A stretch of DNA of 64,000 nt from Lachancea mirantina (Eukaryota; Ascomycota; Saccharomycetes; Saccharomycetales; Saccharomycetaceae). Numbering within the stretch: the first letter of the stretch is position 1; every line of letters starts with the position of its first letter. Positions 1 through 8,157 of the stretch are shown here, in pieces. Location of the stretch: NCBI GenBank assembly GCA_900074745.1, contig LT598466.1, positions 62,001 through 126,000 of the forward strand. The letters run 5' to 3'. The position numbers and the translations under genes were made by a program. A model generated the notes under the pieces. It saw nothing but the letters and a program-made list of their open reading frames with translations, ran no database searches and had not been told where the DNA came from.

Positions 1-2
1 GT

Positions 3-3000
3 GAAGATGAGGATTCTGGTACGGGGGACCCTGTGAAACTAGACGCAGCAAATCAGGAATCAAATGAAATCGCACGATCGCCCTACTTTCAGATAAACCG
101 CAACGGATCTGGTAGTTCACCTATGGCAGTTCATAGAGCTTCTCATGAAAATCTGATGGCAGACCTGAATCGTCAGGAACAGCAGCTAATTGCAGCCAAA
201 ACCACACAGCGTAATACCAAAGTCATTTTACAGAAAAAACTGCACAGGAGAGATGCCTCTGTGAAGGATGCAGAGGCCAAATATCGGCTTTTGTCTGAGA
301 AGGTGGCGGAAAGCCCGTCGTCGTCCGATGCCAGACAATATCTCGACGAGATGGGAAGACAGCTCGTGGATTTGAAGAAAAGGAGGGAAAACGTCTTTCT
401 CAAACTCAGAGATGTGGAAAGGAAAGAGCGGGACATAAGCGAACAGTATTTGAGGTTTAGTCATCAAAAAGAGCTCAAGGCTGCTCACTCGAGCGCTAAT
501 CTGCAAAATGCTACGCGAGATCATCGTAACACGGCAATGCTACAGGCTCGTTCTCGTCTAATTCAAAGAAAACAACATCTCGAGAGGCTTTTAGATCAGG
601 GCAAAATCAGTTCTGACCTCTTCAATTCCAGCGTAAGAGAAATTGAAAACAGCATTCGACATCTAGATATACCAAACTCCGCAAATTCGAATGATGAAAG
701 CAAGTCTGCGATATTTTTCAAGTCGATAGACGTGGCAAGGAATCTTATTGCCAAGAACTCAGTTCGATCACCAAGCAATAAAAACTTGATGTATTACTTG
801 CTGGACATATTGGCCGATTTCATGAAAAACACGAATCAGGGCAAGAACTATTCTATGTCTCAGAAGAGAAACGCTGAGCGAGCTGTAACAGACTTAGAGC
901 GCCATGGAGTGAAGATGCCCGCGCTGTCAAAATTCCTTGAGGGTCTAGGATTTGTAGTAAAACCAGACATCTTCGATAGAATGCGCTCTTATGAAAATCG
1001 CGGTCGAGCTATTGACGATGATTTCAAAAGTGTTGATCCTTCAAGCCAAAACAGCAAATTGGTCGATGAAGAAATACTAAGCCATCACATAAAGGAGGAT
1101 CGGTACCAGTACAATTCCCTTCAGCTGTCAAATATTTACAATTCTCAAGACAATGAGAGTTTGCAGGAATTACTTGAGAGCTTGAAAGAAGTTGAAACAG
1201 AAGTGGACGGTGAAGAATTGACTCCCCCTGAACTGACGGTCAACCTGATGAAGCATCAGCGACAGGGACTTTCTTGGCTTCTCGCTGCCGAAAAATCTAA
1301 TAAAAAAGGCGGCTTGTTGGCCGATGACATGGGTCTTGGGAAAACAGTACAGGCAATATCTTTGATGATTGCCAATAAATCACCATCCTCAAGTTGTAAG
1401 ACGAATCTGATCGTCGCACCCGTTGCGGTTTTAAGAGTATGGGATGCAGAGCTTAGGGCGAAAATCAAAAGGGAGGCTCGATTGAGGGTCATGATTTTCG
1501 GAGGCGCAGGCGGAGCGAAAGTGACAAGCTACCGAGATTTGCTGAAGCATGATGTTGTTTTAGTCTCCTACCAAACCTTGGCCAGTGAACTCAAGAAGCA
1601 TTGGCCTCAAAAACTAAAATTGGACAATGACGATGTGAAATTGAGCGATGTTCCTAATATCTCCGCAATGAATGCTTTGAAGGAACGGGGGAGGGAATAC
1701 TGGTCACCTTTTTTTTGCAATGAGTCTCAATTCTATCGCATCATCCTAGATGAAGCACAGAATATCAAGAACAAGAAAACCAAAGCCGCTACTGCTTGCT
1801 GTACTTTGGATGCGACTTACAGATGGGCGTTGTCAGGTACACCAATCCAAAACAATATTATGGAATTTTATTCAATTATTCGTTATCTCAGGATACCGCC
1901 TTACAATCGAGAGCATAAATTCAAAGCTGATATAGGGAATCCGCTGGGTAAAATTTCGACGAATTACGACAGTTACGACAGAAAGCAAGCCATCAAAAAA
2001 ATTCAGGTGCTTCTACGAGCAATAATGCTTCGGAGAACGAAAGATTCAAAGATTGATGGTGAGCCCATTTTACAACTTCCATCTAAAGCTATTGATCTGC
2101 AAGAGGATGTGCTCTCTGGAGAAGAGCTGCAGTTCTATAGCAAGCTGGAAAACACCAATCAGAAAAAGGTTGAGCAGTTGATGACAAACAAGGGAAGGGG
2201 TAACTACTCAAACATCCTATCACTTTTGCTACGCTTGCGACAGGCCTGCTGTCATCCAGCACTTGTCACTATAGGAGAGCACAAAAATGATGATACAAAG
2301 GTAGTGAATGGCAAGAGCTTCGAGCACGACTGGATGCGTTTATACAGCGTGACACAGGGATTAACAGAAGCCGCTCGAGAAACAATTATGGACGGTCTTG
2401 ACTCGATGATGTGTCCTTATTGTATGGAGCAGATGGAACCCGAATCTACCTCAATTTTGACCCCATGTGGACATTTGATATGCGAAAGCTGCGTGGAGCC
2501 TTTCATGGATGATGCTCGTTTTGAAACGGAAGGGTGGAAACCGAATGACGAGCTCGTTGTGCCATGTCTTGTCTGCAAAGCTGACGTTAGCGAAAAAGCT
2601 GTGATAACTTACCGACTATACGACCAAATTGTGAATAAGAACTACACCGAAAAGGATTTAAGAGCCGAATTCGAGGATGAAAGGGAAGCTCAAAAATTAA
2701 AGCTCAAAAATGGCTATCACATTAATCTCTCCACGTTACAGCCTTCGCTGAAAGTGGGACAATGCTTGAAGATTGTGGGGGACGTGCTTTCCACTACAAA
2801 GGATGAGAAGGTCATCATATTTTCCCAGTTTGTGACTTTCTTTGACTTGCTTCAACATTTTCTGGCTAAGGAGCTTCGCGTACCACTTCTAAGGTACGAC
2901 GGTTCTTTGAACTCGAAAGTACGCGCTCAAGTTATCGAAGAGTTTTACCAATGCCCAACAAAGCGTGTTCTTTTGATCTCAATGAAAGCCGGCAATGCGG

Positions 3001-3296
3001 GTCTCACGCTCACCTGTGCTAATCATGTCGTCTTAGTTGACCCATTTTGGAATCCTTTTGTCGAAGAGCAAGCCATGGACAGATGCTACAGAATCAGTCA
3101 GCAGAAAAACGTGAAGGTTTACAGGCTTTTGGTCAAGAACTCAGTTGAAGACAGAATACTGGAACTCCAAAAGAAGAAAAGAGATTTAGTCGATAGTGCA
3201 ATGGATCCCAGCAAGATCAGAGAAGTCAATCGTTTGGGTCGCCAGGAACTCGGCTTTCTCTTTGGCTTGAACTCTTTAAACGGTCCCGGTAGGTGA
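3..3296 (+). CDS. ULS1: ULS1-like SNF2-family translocase with RING finger (5' end outside window)
   Basis: The frame is open from the first bases of the window, so the N-terminus is missing and about 1,097 residues are visible. Counting from the first visible codon, a coiled-coil-like charged region comes first. An SNF2 ATPase follows, with Walker A DDMGLGKT at about 441-448 and the Walker B box DEAQ at about 583. A C3HC4 RING finger (CPYC, then CGHLICESC, then CLVC) lies at about 804-857 between the two helicase halves, and the C-terminal helicase domain ends with the arginine-finger region MDRCYRISQQ. A RING inserted between helicase lobes is typical of the Rad5/Rad16/Uls1 group. No HIRAN domain is visible, and the order fits Uls1 (YOR191W), which acts on SUMO-conjugated chromatin proteins. 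SUMO-interacting motifs would lie upstream. Rad16 is the main alternative. Confidence 0.85.
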   Translation, partial: EDEDSGTGDPVKLDAANQESNEIARSPYFQINRNGSGSSPMAVHRASHENLMADLNRQEQQLIAAKTTQRNTKVILQKKLHRRDASVKDAEAKYRLLSEKVAESPSSSDARQYLDEMGRQLVDLKKRRENVFLKLRDVERKERDISEQYLRFSHQKELKAAHSSANLQNATRDHRNTAMLQARSRLIQRKQHLERLLDQGKISSDLFNSSVREIENSIRHLDIPNSANSNDESKSAIFFKSIDVARNLIAKNSVRSPSNKNLMYYLLDILADFMKNTNQGKNYSMSQKRNAERAVTDLERHGVKMPALSKFLEGLGFVVKPDIFDRMRSYENRGRAIDDDFKSVDPSSQNSKLVDEEILSHHIKEDRYQYNSLQLSNIYNSQDNESLQELLESLKEVETEVDGEELTPPELTVNLMKHQRQGLSWLLAAEKSNKKGGLLADDMGLGKTVQAISLMIANKSPSSSCKTNLIVAPVAVLRVWDAELRAKIKREARLRVMIFGGAGGAKVTSYRDLLKHDVVLVSYQTLASELKKHWPQKLKLDNDDVKLSDVPNISAMNALKERGREYWSPFFCNESQFYRIILDEAQNIKNKKTKAATACCTLDATYRWALSGTPIQNNIMEFYSIIRYLRIPPYNREHKFKADIGNPLGKISTNYDSYDRKQAIKKIQVLLRAIMLRRTKDSKIDGEPILQLPSKAIDLQEDVLSGEELQFYSKLENTNQKKVEQLMTNKGRGNYSNILSLLLRLRQACCHPALVTIGEHKNDDTKVVNGKSFEHDWMRLYSVTQGLTEAARETIMDGLDSMMCPYCMEQMEPESTSILTPCGHLICESCVEPFMDDARFETEGWKPNDELVVPCLVCKADVSEKAVITYRLYDQIVNKNYTEKDLRAEFEDEREAQKLKLKNGYHINLSTLQPSLKVGQCLKIVGDVLSTTKDEKVIIFSQFVTFFDLLQHFLAKELRVPLLRYDGSLNSKVRAQVIEEFYQCPTKRVLLISMKAGNAGLTLTCANHVVLVDPFWNPFVEEQAMDRCYRISQQKNVKVYRLLVKNSVEDRILELQKKKRDLVDSAMDPSKIREVNRLGRQELGFLFGLNSLNGPGR

Positions 3297-3474
3297 AGGG
3301 ACTGCTTTCCGTGGACGCGTTTGTTGAATTGTTTGCGTCGCTCTCGAGAGAAATCAGGTGATTCATTTTTCGTAGAAAGTTTTGGCATTACTTAAGAATC
3401 GCTAGGAATTGAACAATAAAGGATTGCCATCAACTAAGGGAATTCGCTCGAGCAAAGCTTCATTTCTCCTAACA

Positions 3475-4206
3475 ATGGCTTCCATTTCCAAGAGAGTTAC
3501 ATTTCAAGTTGGTGCCGGTGCTGCAGACGAGAGGACGCTAACTCTGAGCAGCATGTCTAATGATGGTCATTTGATATCGATCAGGCCTTTCGTCACTCCA
3601 AGTAAGAATGAGAAAAGCTTCCCATTTGAGTGGGGCTTTGCTTGTACGTCAGATGGTGCTAAGATCAACAAACTAGACTCGAAGTCAATGACAATTGACT
3701 TTAATTTTGAGTTTGACACTAATGTGCAGCTTGAAAAGGAGAACACGCACCGTGGCGTCATCAATACGAGTTGGAAGACTTGGGACAGTGGTCTAGTCGA
3801 GGAAAGAGGGCAAGTTTTTCCTTTTGGTGCCGAAAAGGAAGGTGTCAGTTTTTTCGAGCTTTGGCAACCAATTGATCCTGCTGAGCACAGGTTTGTGAGT
3901 ATTCAGAGCGAACCACAAGCGGCTTCCGGTGCCAGGTCCGTTGTACTATCTTTGAATAACGGCCAATATCGTGGCTTGATAGTCGTCGTTGGCATATGGA
4001 TCCAGGGTATTCTATTTAAAGAGAACGACTCTTCTCAGGAAAGTATAAACTTTTTGAGAGCAATCGAAACTCCAGCTGGAGAGTGGACGTATTTGATTCA
4101 ATTTGGCCCAGATTTCGACAAGTTTCCTAACAGTATCAACGTGAAACAGGGATCTTCCGTCCTTGCTGGCAGCACCTCATGGACTGTTATTGAGTCCAAT
4201 TTGTAA
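3475..4206 (+). CDS. HRI1: HRI1-like conserved yeast protein
   Basis: The protein has 243 residues, against 244 for S. cerevisiae Hri1 (YLR301W). The start was set at the ATG at 3475 because the frame upstream has no other ATG and the residues after this one line up with the Hri1 N-terminus (KRVTFQVG, then RTLTLSSMSNDGH). Further conserved stretches are FPFEWGFA, NTHRGVINT, WDSGLVEE and a WIQG motif near the C-terminus. Hri1 is a soluble beta-rich protein reported to interact with Hrr25 and with the Sec translocon. Its biochemical activity is not established, so no reaction is assigned. It follows ULS1 on the same strand after about 180 bp. Confidence 0.9.
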   Translation: MASISKRVTFQVGAGAADERTLTLSSMSNDGHLISIRPFVTPSKNEKSFPFEWGFACTSDGAKINKLDSKSMTIDFNFEFDTNVQLEKENTHRGVINTSWKTWDSGLVEERGQVFPFGAEKEGVSFFELWQPIDPAEHRFVSIQSEPQAASGARSVVLSLNNGQYRGLIVVVGIWIQGILFKENDSSQESINFLRAIETPAGEWTYLIQFGPDFDKFPNSINVKQGSSVLAGSTSWTVIESNL

Positions 4207-4534
4207 TTACCGCCACAACAAGATCGACCTTGCTGAAACCTTGGTGGCACTATGAGTTCTGAGGACCCGATCATATGTACAAGATACATAGCAAACGTTT
4301 CTTACTGCTGTTCAATACTCGTCCGCATACCCGATTTCACATCTGCTGCTTTCTGGATCGAGACTACAACTATATATAAGCAGAGATCACTTCTTAAGTC
4401 ATGTTCACCGCATAGAGCGCATTTGCTTTGCGAAACAACCAGTACGCCGGGGTCAATGACGTTGCGTGGTTCTACAATCTTGAGATATTCATGATGTATC
4501 AGTCTCTTCCCGCACATTTTGTCTTCTATCGCCG
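4207..4534 (+). other. Intergenic gap between HRI1 and tRNA-Glu
   Basis: This gap holds the HRI1 3' end and the 5' flank of tRNA-Glu. A TATATAA stretch lies near 4372. A 71-codon minus-strand reading frame (4302-4517) with two CxxC-like pairs was considered and not accepted as a gene. Confidence 0.4.
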
Positions 4535-4606
4535 TCCGATATAGTGTAACGGCTATCACATCACGCTTTCACCGTGGAGACCGGGGTTCGACTCCCCGTA
4601 TCGGAG
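4535..4606 (+). tRNA. tRNA-Glu (anticodon UUC)
   Basis: This 72-nt gene matches the S. cerevisiae tRNA-Glu(UUC) sequence as I know it. The acceptor stem TCCGATA pairs with TATCGGA, the T-arm is GGGGTTCGACTCCCC, and the anticodon loop CTTTCAC shows TTC. There is no intron. A run of seven T residues about 10 nt downstream (4616-4622) would act as the RNA polymerase III terminator. Confidence 0.97.
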
Positions 4607-4952
4607 TTAGATGAATTTTTTTAGTAGACACTGCATAGCACTATCGTCAAATGGTTGTTTACGCGTTCGATAAGTGTGGTCCTACAGGTAAACCGGGAGA
4701 GCATTAGAAACAAAGCTGCTTTGAACTTTAACGGCACTCGATTTATAATTGATTCTTATCGCGATAAATTGTGTCATTTTCAACGAGGGTGTCTAAGGTT
4801 TGGAAAATTTTCAACAGGGGTTCCAATTGCAGTAGTTTAAGAGGTGGTATCGGACAAAGAGAAGTGATTATCTGATTCCATTGATCACTTTCTCTTATTG
4901 AAACAGATTGTAGCGGCGGCGCTTATAAAAGTTCGATATTTTTATCTTTGTC
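4607..4952 (+). other. Intergenic gap, cornichon gene promoter
   Basis: This stretch holds the tRNA-Glu terminator and the promoter of the cornichon gene. A possible TATA element, TTATAAAA, lies at about 4922-4929, some 25-30 bp before the ATG. I see no further gene or repeat. Confidence 0.4.
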
Positions 4953-5360
4953 ATGGGAGCGTGGCTCTTCGTACTAGCGGTTGTGCTAAACTGTGTTAAT
5001 CTTTTTGCACAAGTCCATTTCACTATTTTGTATGCGGATCTGGAAGCAGACTACATCAATCCAATCGAGCTATGTTCAAAGGTCAATAAATTGATAACTC
5101 CTGAGGCCTCCTTGCATGCGTTCATCTCGATATTGTTCTTGTTGAACGGGTACTGGTTTGTGTTTTTGATTAACTTGCCTTTGCTAGCTTTCAATGCCAA
5201 CAAAATTTACAAGAAACTGCAACTGCTCGATGCCACTGAGATCTTTAGAACTTTAGGGAAGCATAAGAAAGAGAGCTTTTTGAAGCTAGGTTTCTACCTG
5301 TTGATGTTCTTCTTCTATTTGTACAGAATGATCATGGCTTTGATTGCCGAGAGCGAGTGA
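4953..5360 (+). CDS. ERV14: Cornichon-family ER cargo receptor (Erv14/Erv15)
   Basis: This 135-residue membrane protein matches Erv14 almost residue for residue. It begins MGAWLF, continues with [26 protein letters not shown], and contains [15 protein letters not shown] and a C-terminal [16 protein letters not shown]. Hydrophobic segments lie at about 3-25, 53-80 and 112-130. Erv14 loads membrane cargo such as Axl2 into COPII vesicles at the ER, and the IFRTL region contributes to COPII binding. S. cerevisiae has two copies, ERV14 (YGL054C) and ERV15 (YBR210W). The neighbouring AME1 (YBR211C) matches the ERV15 locus, so this is probably the single pre-duplication gene. The ERV14 symbol is used because protein similarity is highest to it. 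Confidence 0.95.
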   Translation: MGAWLFVLAVVLNCVNLFAQVHFTILYADLEADYINPIELCSKVNKLITPEASLHAFISILFLLNGYWFVFLINLPLLAFNANKIYKKLQLLDATEIFRTLGKHKKESFLKLGFYLLMFFFYLYRMIMALIAESE

Positions 5361-5528
5361 ACTGCTCGACTCTTCACACACATGCAATATTGAAGAAACG
5401 CGACCAGCAGAGCAGAGCGTCCCAGTGCCGAAACATATCAGTACTAATTTACATTCGTTCCTATAAGCTGTATATCCGTTGTACCCAAATTATTCATCCC
5501 CGATATCTAAGTTCGTGAAATCTCCTCT

Positions 5529-6509
5529 CTAAAGGATCTCCTCCAGTTTAGCTATGATGGCTTTAAGCCTTGCTGACGCGCCATTGTGAGGATCCATGTA
5601 TCTGACGAAGTCGCTGACGCTATCGTCATTGCCAACAAGCGCCGTAGATTGTCCAAGGTGAGCATTTCTGATGTTATTACCAAGCTCCTTGAGCTGTTCA
5701 TTGAGTGCTAATTTGCTTTCTAGCTCACCAGGTTTTTCTTCCTCTTTAATCTTCATTTCCCATTCGTGAATTTGCTTCCGGACTTCCAGAAGATCTGAGC
5801 TGAGGTCCCTTTTCGATTTCAGAGCTTGTCGCAGCAGCGAGCAGAGGTTGTTATTCGAAATGTTGATATCTAGAAGATCGCGCATGTCTCCAAGAATTTT
5901 GTCTTTGAAAAGGTTGAAAAGATCAACGTCCATTTGGAAAGAAAGCTTATCGGCGTCAGATATGGCCGTGTCATAGTTCGCGTGAGATTTGGGGATTAAT
6001 TGTTCATCGAAAAGATTCGCGAAAAGTGCGATGAGAACATCGATGGAAGTGATAGAAGTGATGGACGACGGAAGCTTGGACAGCGGTACGCCTGTAAAAT
6101 CGTAACTTGGGATCACGGGCTCTTCGCTGGGTGGTAACGACGGTGGGCTTTCCAGCAAGCCGTGGGTCGCATAACTGATCTGAAGACCTTCTTGCGGGCT
6201 GGCTTTACGCGAATGTAAAAGATCAAGGTGATCTTCATGGCCTGCCGGTGCAGGTGCAGGCGATTGTGACGCGTACAGAAAAGCGTTTTTTTCTGGAGTG
6301 TGATGTTGACTTTGCGAGAGATTGAGTTGCTGATCGTGCTCAAAATCTGGAATTGGGTCTAATGCCGGCAAAATTTCATTCTCGTAGCCCGGCGTGGCAG
6401 CTTCGTGATTCACGTCTTTGGTACCAGAAAAGACAATATCTTGACCCACTTTCCGCAGCGCACTCCCTCGCTGTCGGTACAGAAGCTTTACATTTCGGTC
6501 CATCAGCAT
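5529..6509 (-). CDS. AME1: AME1, CENP-U-like inner kinetochore subunit
   Basis: The protein has 326 residues from the first ATG, or 324 from the ATG at 6503, which equals the 324 residues of S. cerevisiae Ame1 (YBR211C). The N-terminus MDRNVKLLYRQRG resembles that of Ame1, a segment that binds the Mtw1 complex. A middle stretch (FTGVPLSKLPSSITSITSID) aligns well with the yeast sequence, and a coiled coil follows at about 225-285. Ame1 pairs with Okp1 in the COMA complex, which links centromeric nucleosomes to the outer kinetochore. The gene is convergent with the cornichon gene, as YBR210W and YBR211C are. The 62-codon ORF that ends 9 nt before the start is listed separately. Confidence 0.92.
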   Translation of the reverse strand: MLMDRNVKLLYRQRGSALRKVGQDIVFSGTKDVNHEAATPGYENEILPALDPIPDFEHDQQLNLSQSQHHTPEKNAFLYASQSPAPAPAGHEDHLDLLHSRKASPQEGLQISYATHGLLESPPSLPPSEEPVIPSYDFTGVPLSKLPSSITSITSIDVLIALFANLFDEQLIPKSHANYDTAISDADKLSFQMDVDLFNLFKDKILGDMRDLLDINISNNNLCSLLRQALKSKRDLSSDLLEVRKQIHEWEMKIKEEEKPGELESKLALNEQLKELGNNIRNAHLGQSTALVGNDDSVSDFVRYMDPHNGASARLKAIIAKLEEIL

Positions 6510-6518
6510 AGCCAGTGC

Positions 6519-6707
6519 TCAGCTCTTCATTAACGACAGGAAGTCGCTTTTGGGGTTCCAGCCAAGTGGTCTAAGGGAGTGGAACGCTTGATCTTTCCAA
6601 TGTTTTTGAGTGCTTAACTCAATGAGTTCTTGGTAGATCACAACAATAGCTTCCTTAAATGTCACTGTACACGGTTGCGAACTCCTACGACCTTTGGTTT
6701 TGCTCAT
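6519..6707 (-). CDS. Unrecognised 62-residue ORF directly upstream of AME1
   Basis: This ATG-initiated frame of 62 codons ends 9 nt before the first AME1 ATG on the same strand. The product is basic at its N-terminus (SKTKGRRSS) and then partly amphipathic, with no signal peptide, membrane segment or zinc motif. I do not recognise it. No GTATGT or TACTAAC is visible on this strand within it, and the AME1 start is conserved, so it is unlikely to be a missed AME1 exon. It could be a small gene carrying the AME1 promoter, an upstream ORF on the AME1 mRNA, or a chance frame. Confidence 0.35.
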   Translation of the reverse strand: MSKTKGRRSSQPCTVTFKEAIVVIYQELIELSTQKHWKDQAFHSLRPLGWNPKSDFLSLMKS

Positions 6708-7775
6708 ATTGAAAGGCAGGCGCCTCCCGGATTTCAGTTTTATAGTGTTGGGAACAATTGGTCAACCATTAAATAGAGCCGTATTCTACTTGATCCATTG
6801 GTTTTGGCTTTGGTTCGTTGGCTTCGCAGGGTTTCAAAGCTCACTTTATACGTTCAACCCCGGCCAACGAAACTCTACAATTCTAAGAGAAAGCGTCAAC
6901 TACAAAGCTTGCTTCAAACAGCTTTCTCAGCAACGGCACGCGCCCGTCTACGGGCGCGTGCACTTGCCATTAATGTTGATTTGAAACTTTAAATCATTTA
7001 GAAATCATGACACGTGACTCTGTCCATATATCCTGACGCAATTAATAGCTAAAAGCTCTTCTTCTTCTCGTTTATGGTCTAGGTACTTGTCAATTGCACA
7101 CGGTGGTACCCGTAAGAGTTGCGCTTGACCTTGTACTCGATATCGCGGATACAGACATGATTAGCTGATCACAACTTACGTAAATGCTTAAATCGTTATT
7201 CTTATGATCTTTGTTTAAAGTTGAAATGGCCGTAAAATACATTAACCCCACATAGTATTTTGAAAGGGCACTTTAATCATTTTTATAATGTAGCCAGCTT
7301 TGCGCAACTCAAACCACAACTCAAGGCACTATCAGTGATTCAGATCATTTAAACTTGGTACTGTTTGGGATACCTTAGGCGCCAGAAATGTCACTTCACA
7401 TGCTCACCACTCGGTACCGATTACATTACCATACAAAGTGTCACTTTCGTACATTGTGATTCTGATCACAGATTTGAGCCTTGTGCCTTCACAATACAGG
7501 TTAACGTTGAAGATATCAATAACAGCGTAATAATTGTGATTCGATGTTCCCGCCCTGTAAACATGCGTCTCAGTCTTTTGATGGCACAAACAGTCAAACG
7601 CAGTGACTACCTTATGACGGAAATGTTAATCCCCCTGTACGAGCCAATTAAAATGGTCCTACGCGAGAAGCACTTCATACGAAGACTGTGAGCTTCAAGG
7701 GCCTCACAAAAATTTCAACTAAGGAGATATACGTGAGTGTCTACACCGATCAAGCGAATAATAGCCATCGAAACC
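6708..7775 (+). other. 1.07-kb intergenic region with a perfect GC hairpin
   Basis: No convincing gene is seen here. A plus-strand frame at 7365-7691 lacks an ATG at its start and resembles nothing I know. The region contains a perfect 11-bp inverted repeat (6936-6961) and an ACACGTGAC Cbf1-like site near 7009. It must include the promoters of the small AME1-upstream ORF and of ATP18. Confidence 0.4.
6936..6961. repeat. Perfect 11-bp inverted repeat with 4-nt loop
   Basis: The arms GCACGCGCCCG and CGGGCGCGTGC are exact reverse complements around the loop TCTA. Ten of the eleven pairs are in a block of GC-rich sequence, unlike the surrounding AT-richer DNA. It could form a stable cruciform or RNA hairpin. 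It contains the core ACGCG (MluI cell-cycle-box-like) on both strands. Confidence 0.85.
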
Positions 7776-7955
7776 ATGCTTAAGAGATTCCCAACCCCCG
7801 TTTTAAAGCCATACTGGCCCTTTTTCGTCGGTGGTGTGGTCATGTACTGGGCTGTGGGCAAAGCTGCCAACGCCTCGGCACAAAGTGCTGAGTTCATCAA
7901 CGATCCAAGAAACCCTCGTTTTGCCAGGGGTGAAAAGCCAGTTGAGTTGAAATGA
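7776..7955 (+). CDS. ATP18: ATP18, ATP synthase subunit i/j
   Basis: This 59-residue protein matches yeast Atp18 (YML081C-A, 59 residues). It begins MLKRFPTPVLK and has one membrane segment (YWPFFVGGVVMYWAVGKAA) and the conserved tail EFINDPRNPRFA. The start was placed at 7776 because that ATG reproduces the conserved N-terminus; the open frame upstream has no conservation that I recognise. The protein is a small F1Fo-ATP synthase subunit in the mitochondrial inner membrane and helps stabilise the dimer. It is convergent with the neighbouring cystathionine gamma-synthase-like gene, in the same arrangement as YML081C-A and YML082W. Confidence 0.95.
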   Translation: MLKRFPTPVLKPYWPFFVGGVVMYWAVGKAANASAQSAEFINDPRNPRFARGEKPVELK

Positions 7956-8157
7956 AGACCCTATGTTGAACCGGTCTCGGGCGTCTTTACGCGGAATTGC
8001 GTTTATGCGGACCCAGCGAGCTACGCCTTCTTCACAAGAGGTATTGTATATATATTCCCACTGAGAACGAATCAATACATACATGAAAAAGTAGTAAAAA
8101 CAAAACGGAATTTTTTTTAGATTGAGAGACTTCCGTTGGTTTTTCTTCGTGTCAGTT

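Noticed and set aside
4302-4517. A 71-codon minus-strand frame with CxxC-like pairs beside tRNA-Glu
   Set aside because: The cysteine spacing fits no zinc-binding family I know, the frame upstream runs through the tRNA gene, and the sequence resembles no yeast protein.
7365-7691. A 108-codon plus-strand frame before ATP18
   Set aside because: It begins with TTG, its composition is not protein-like and no similarity is recognised.
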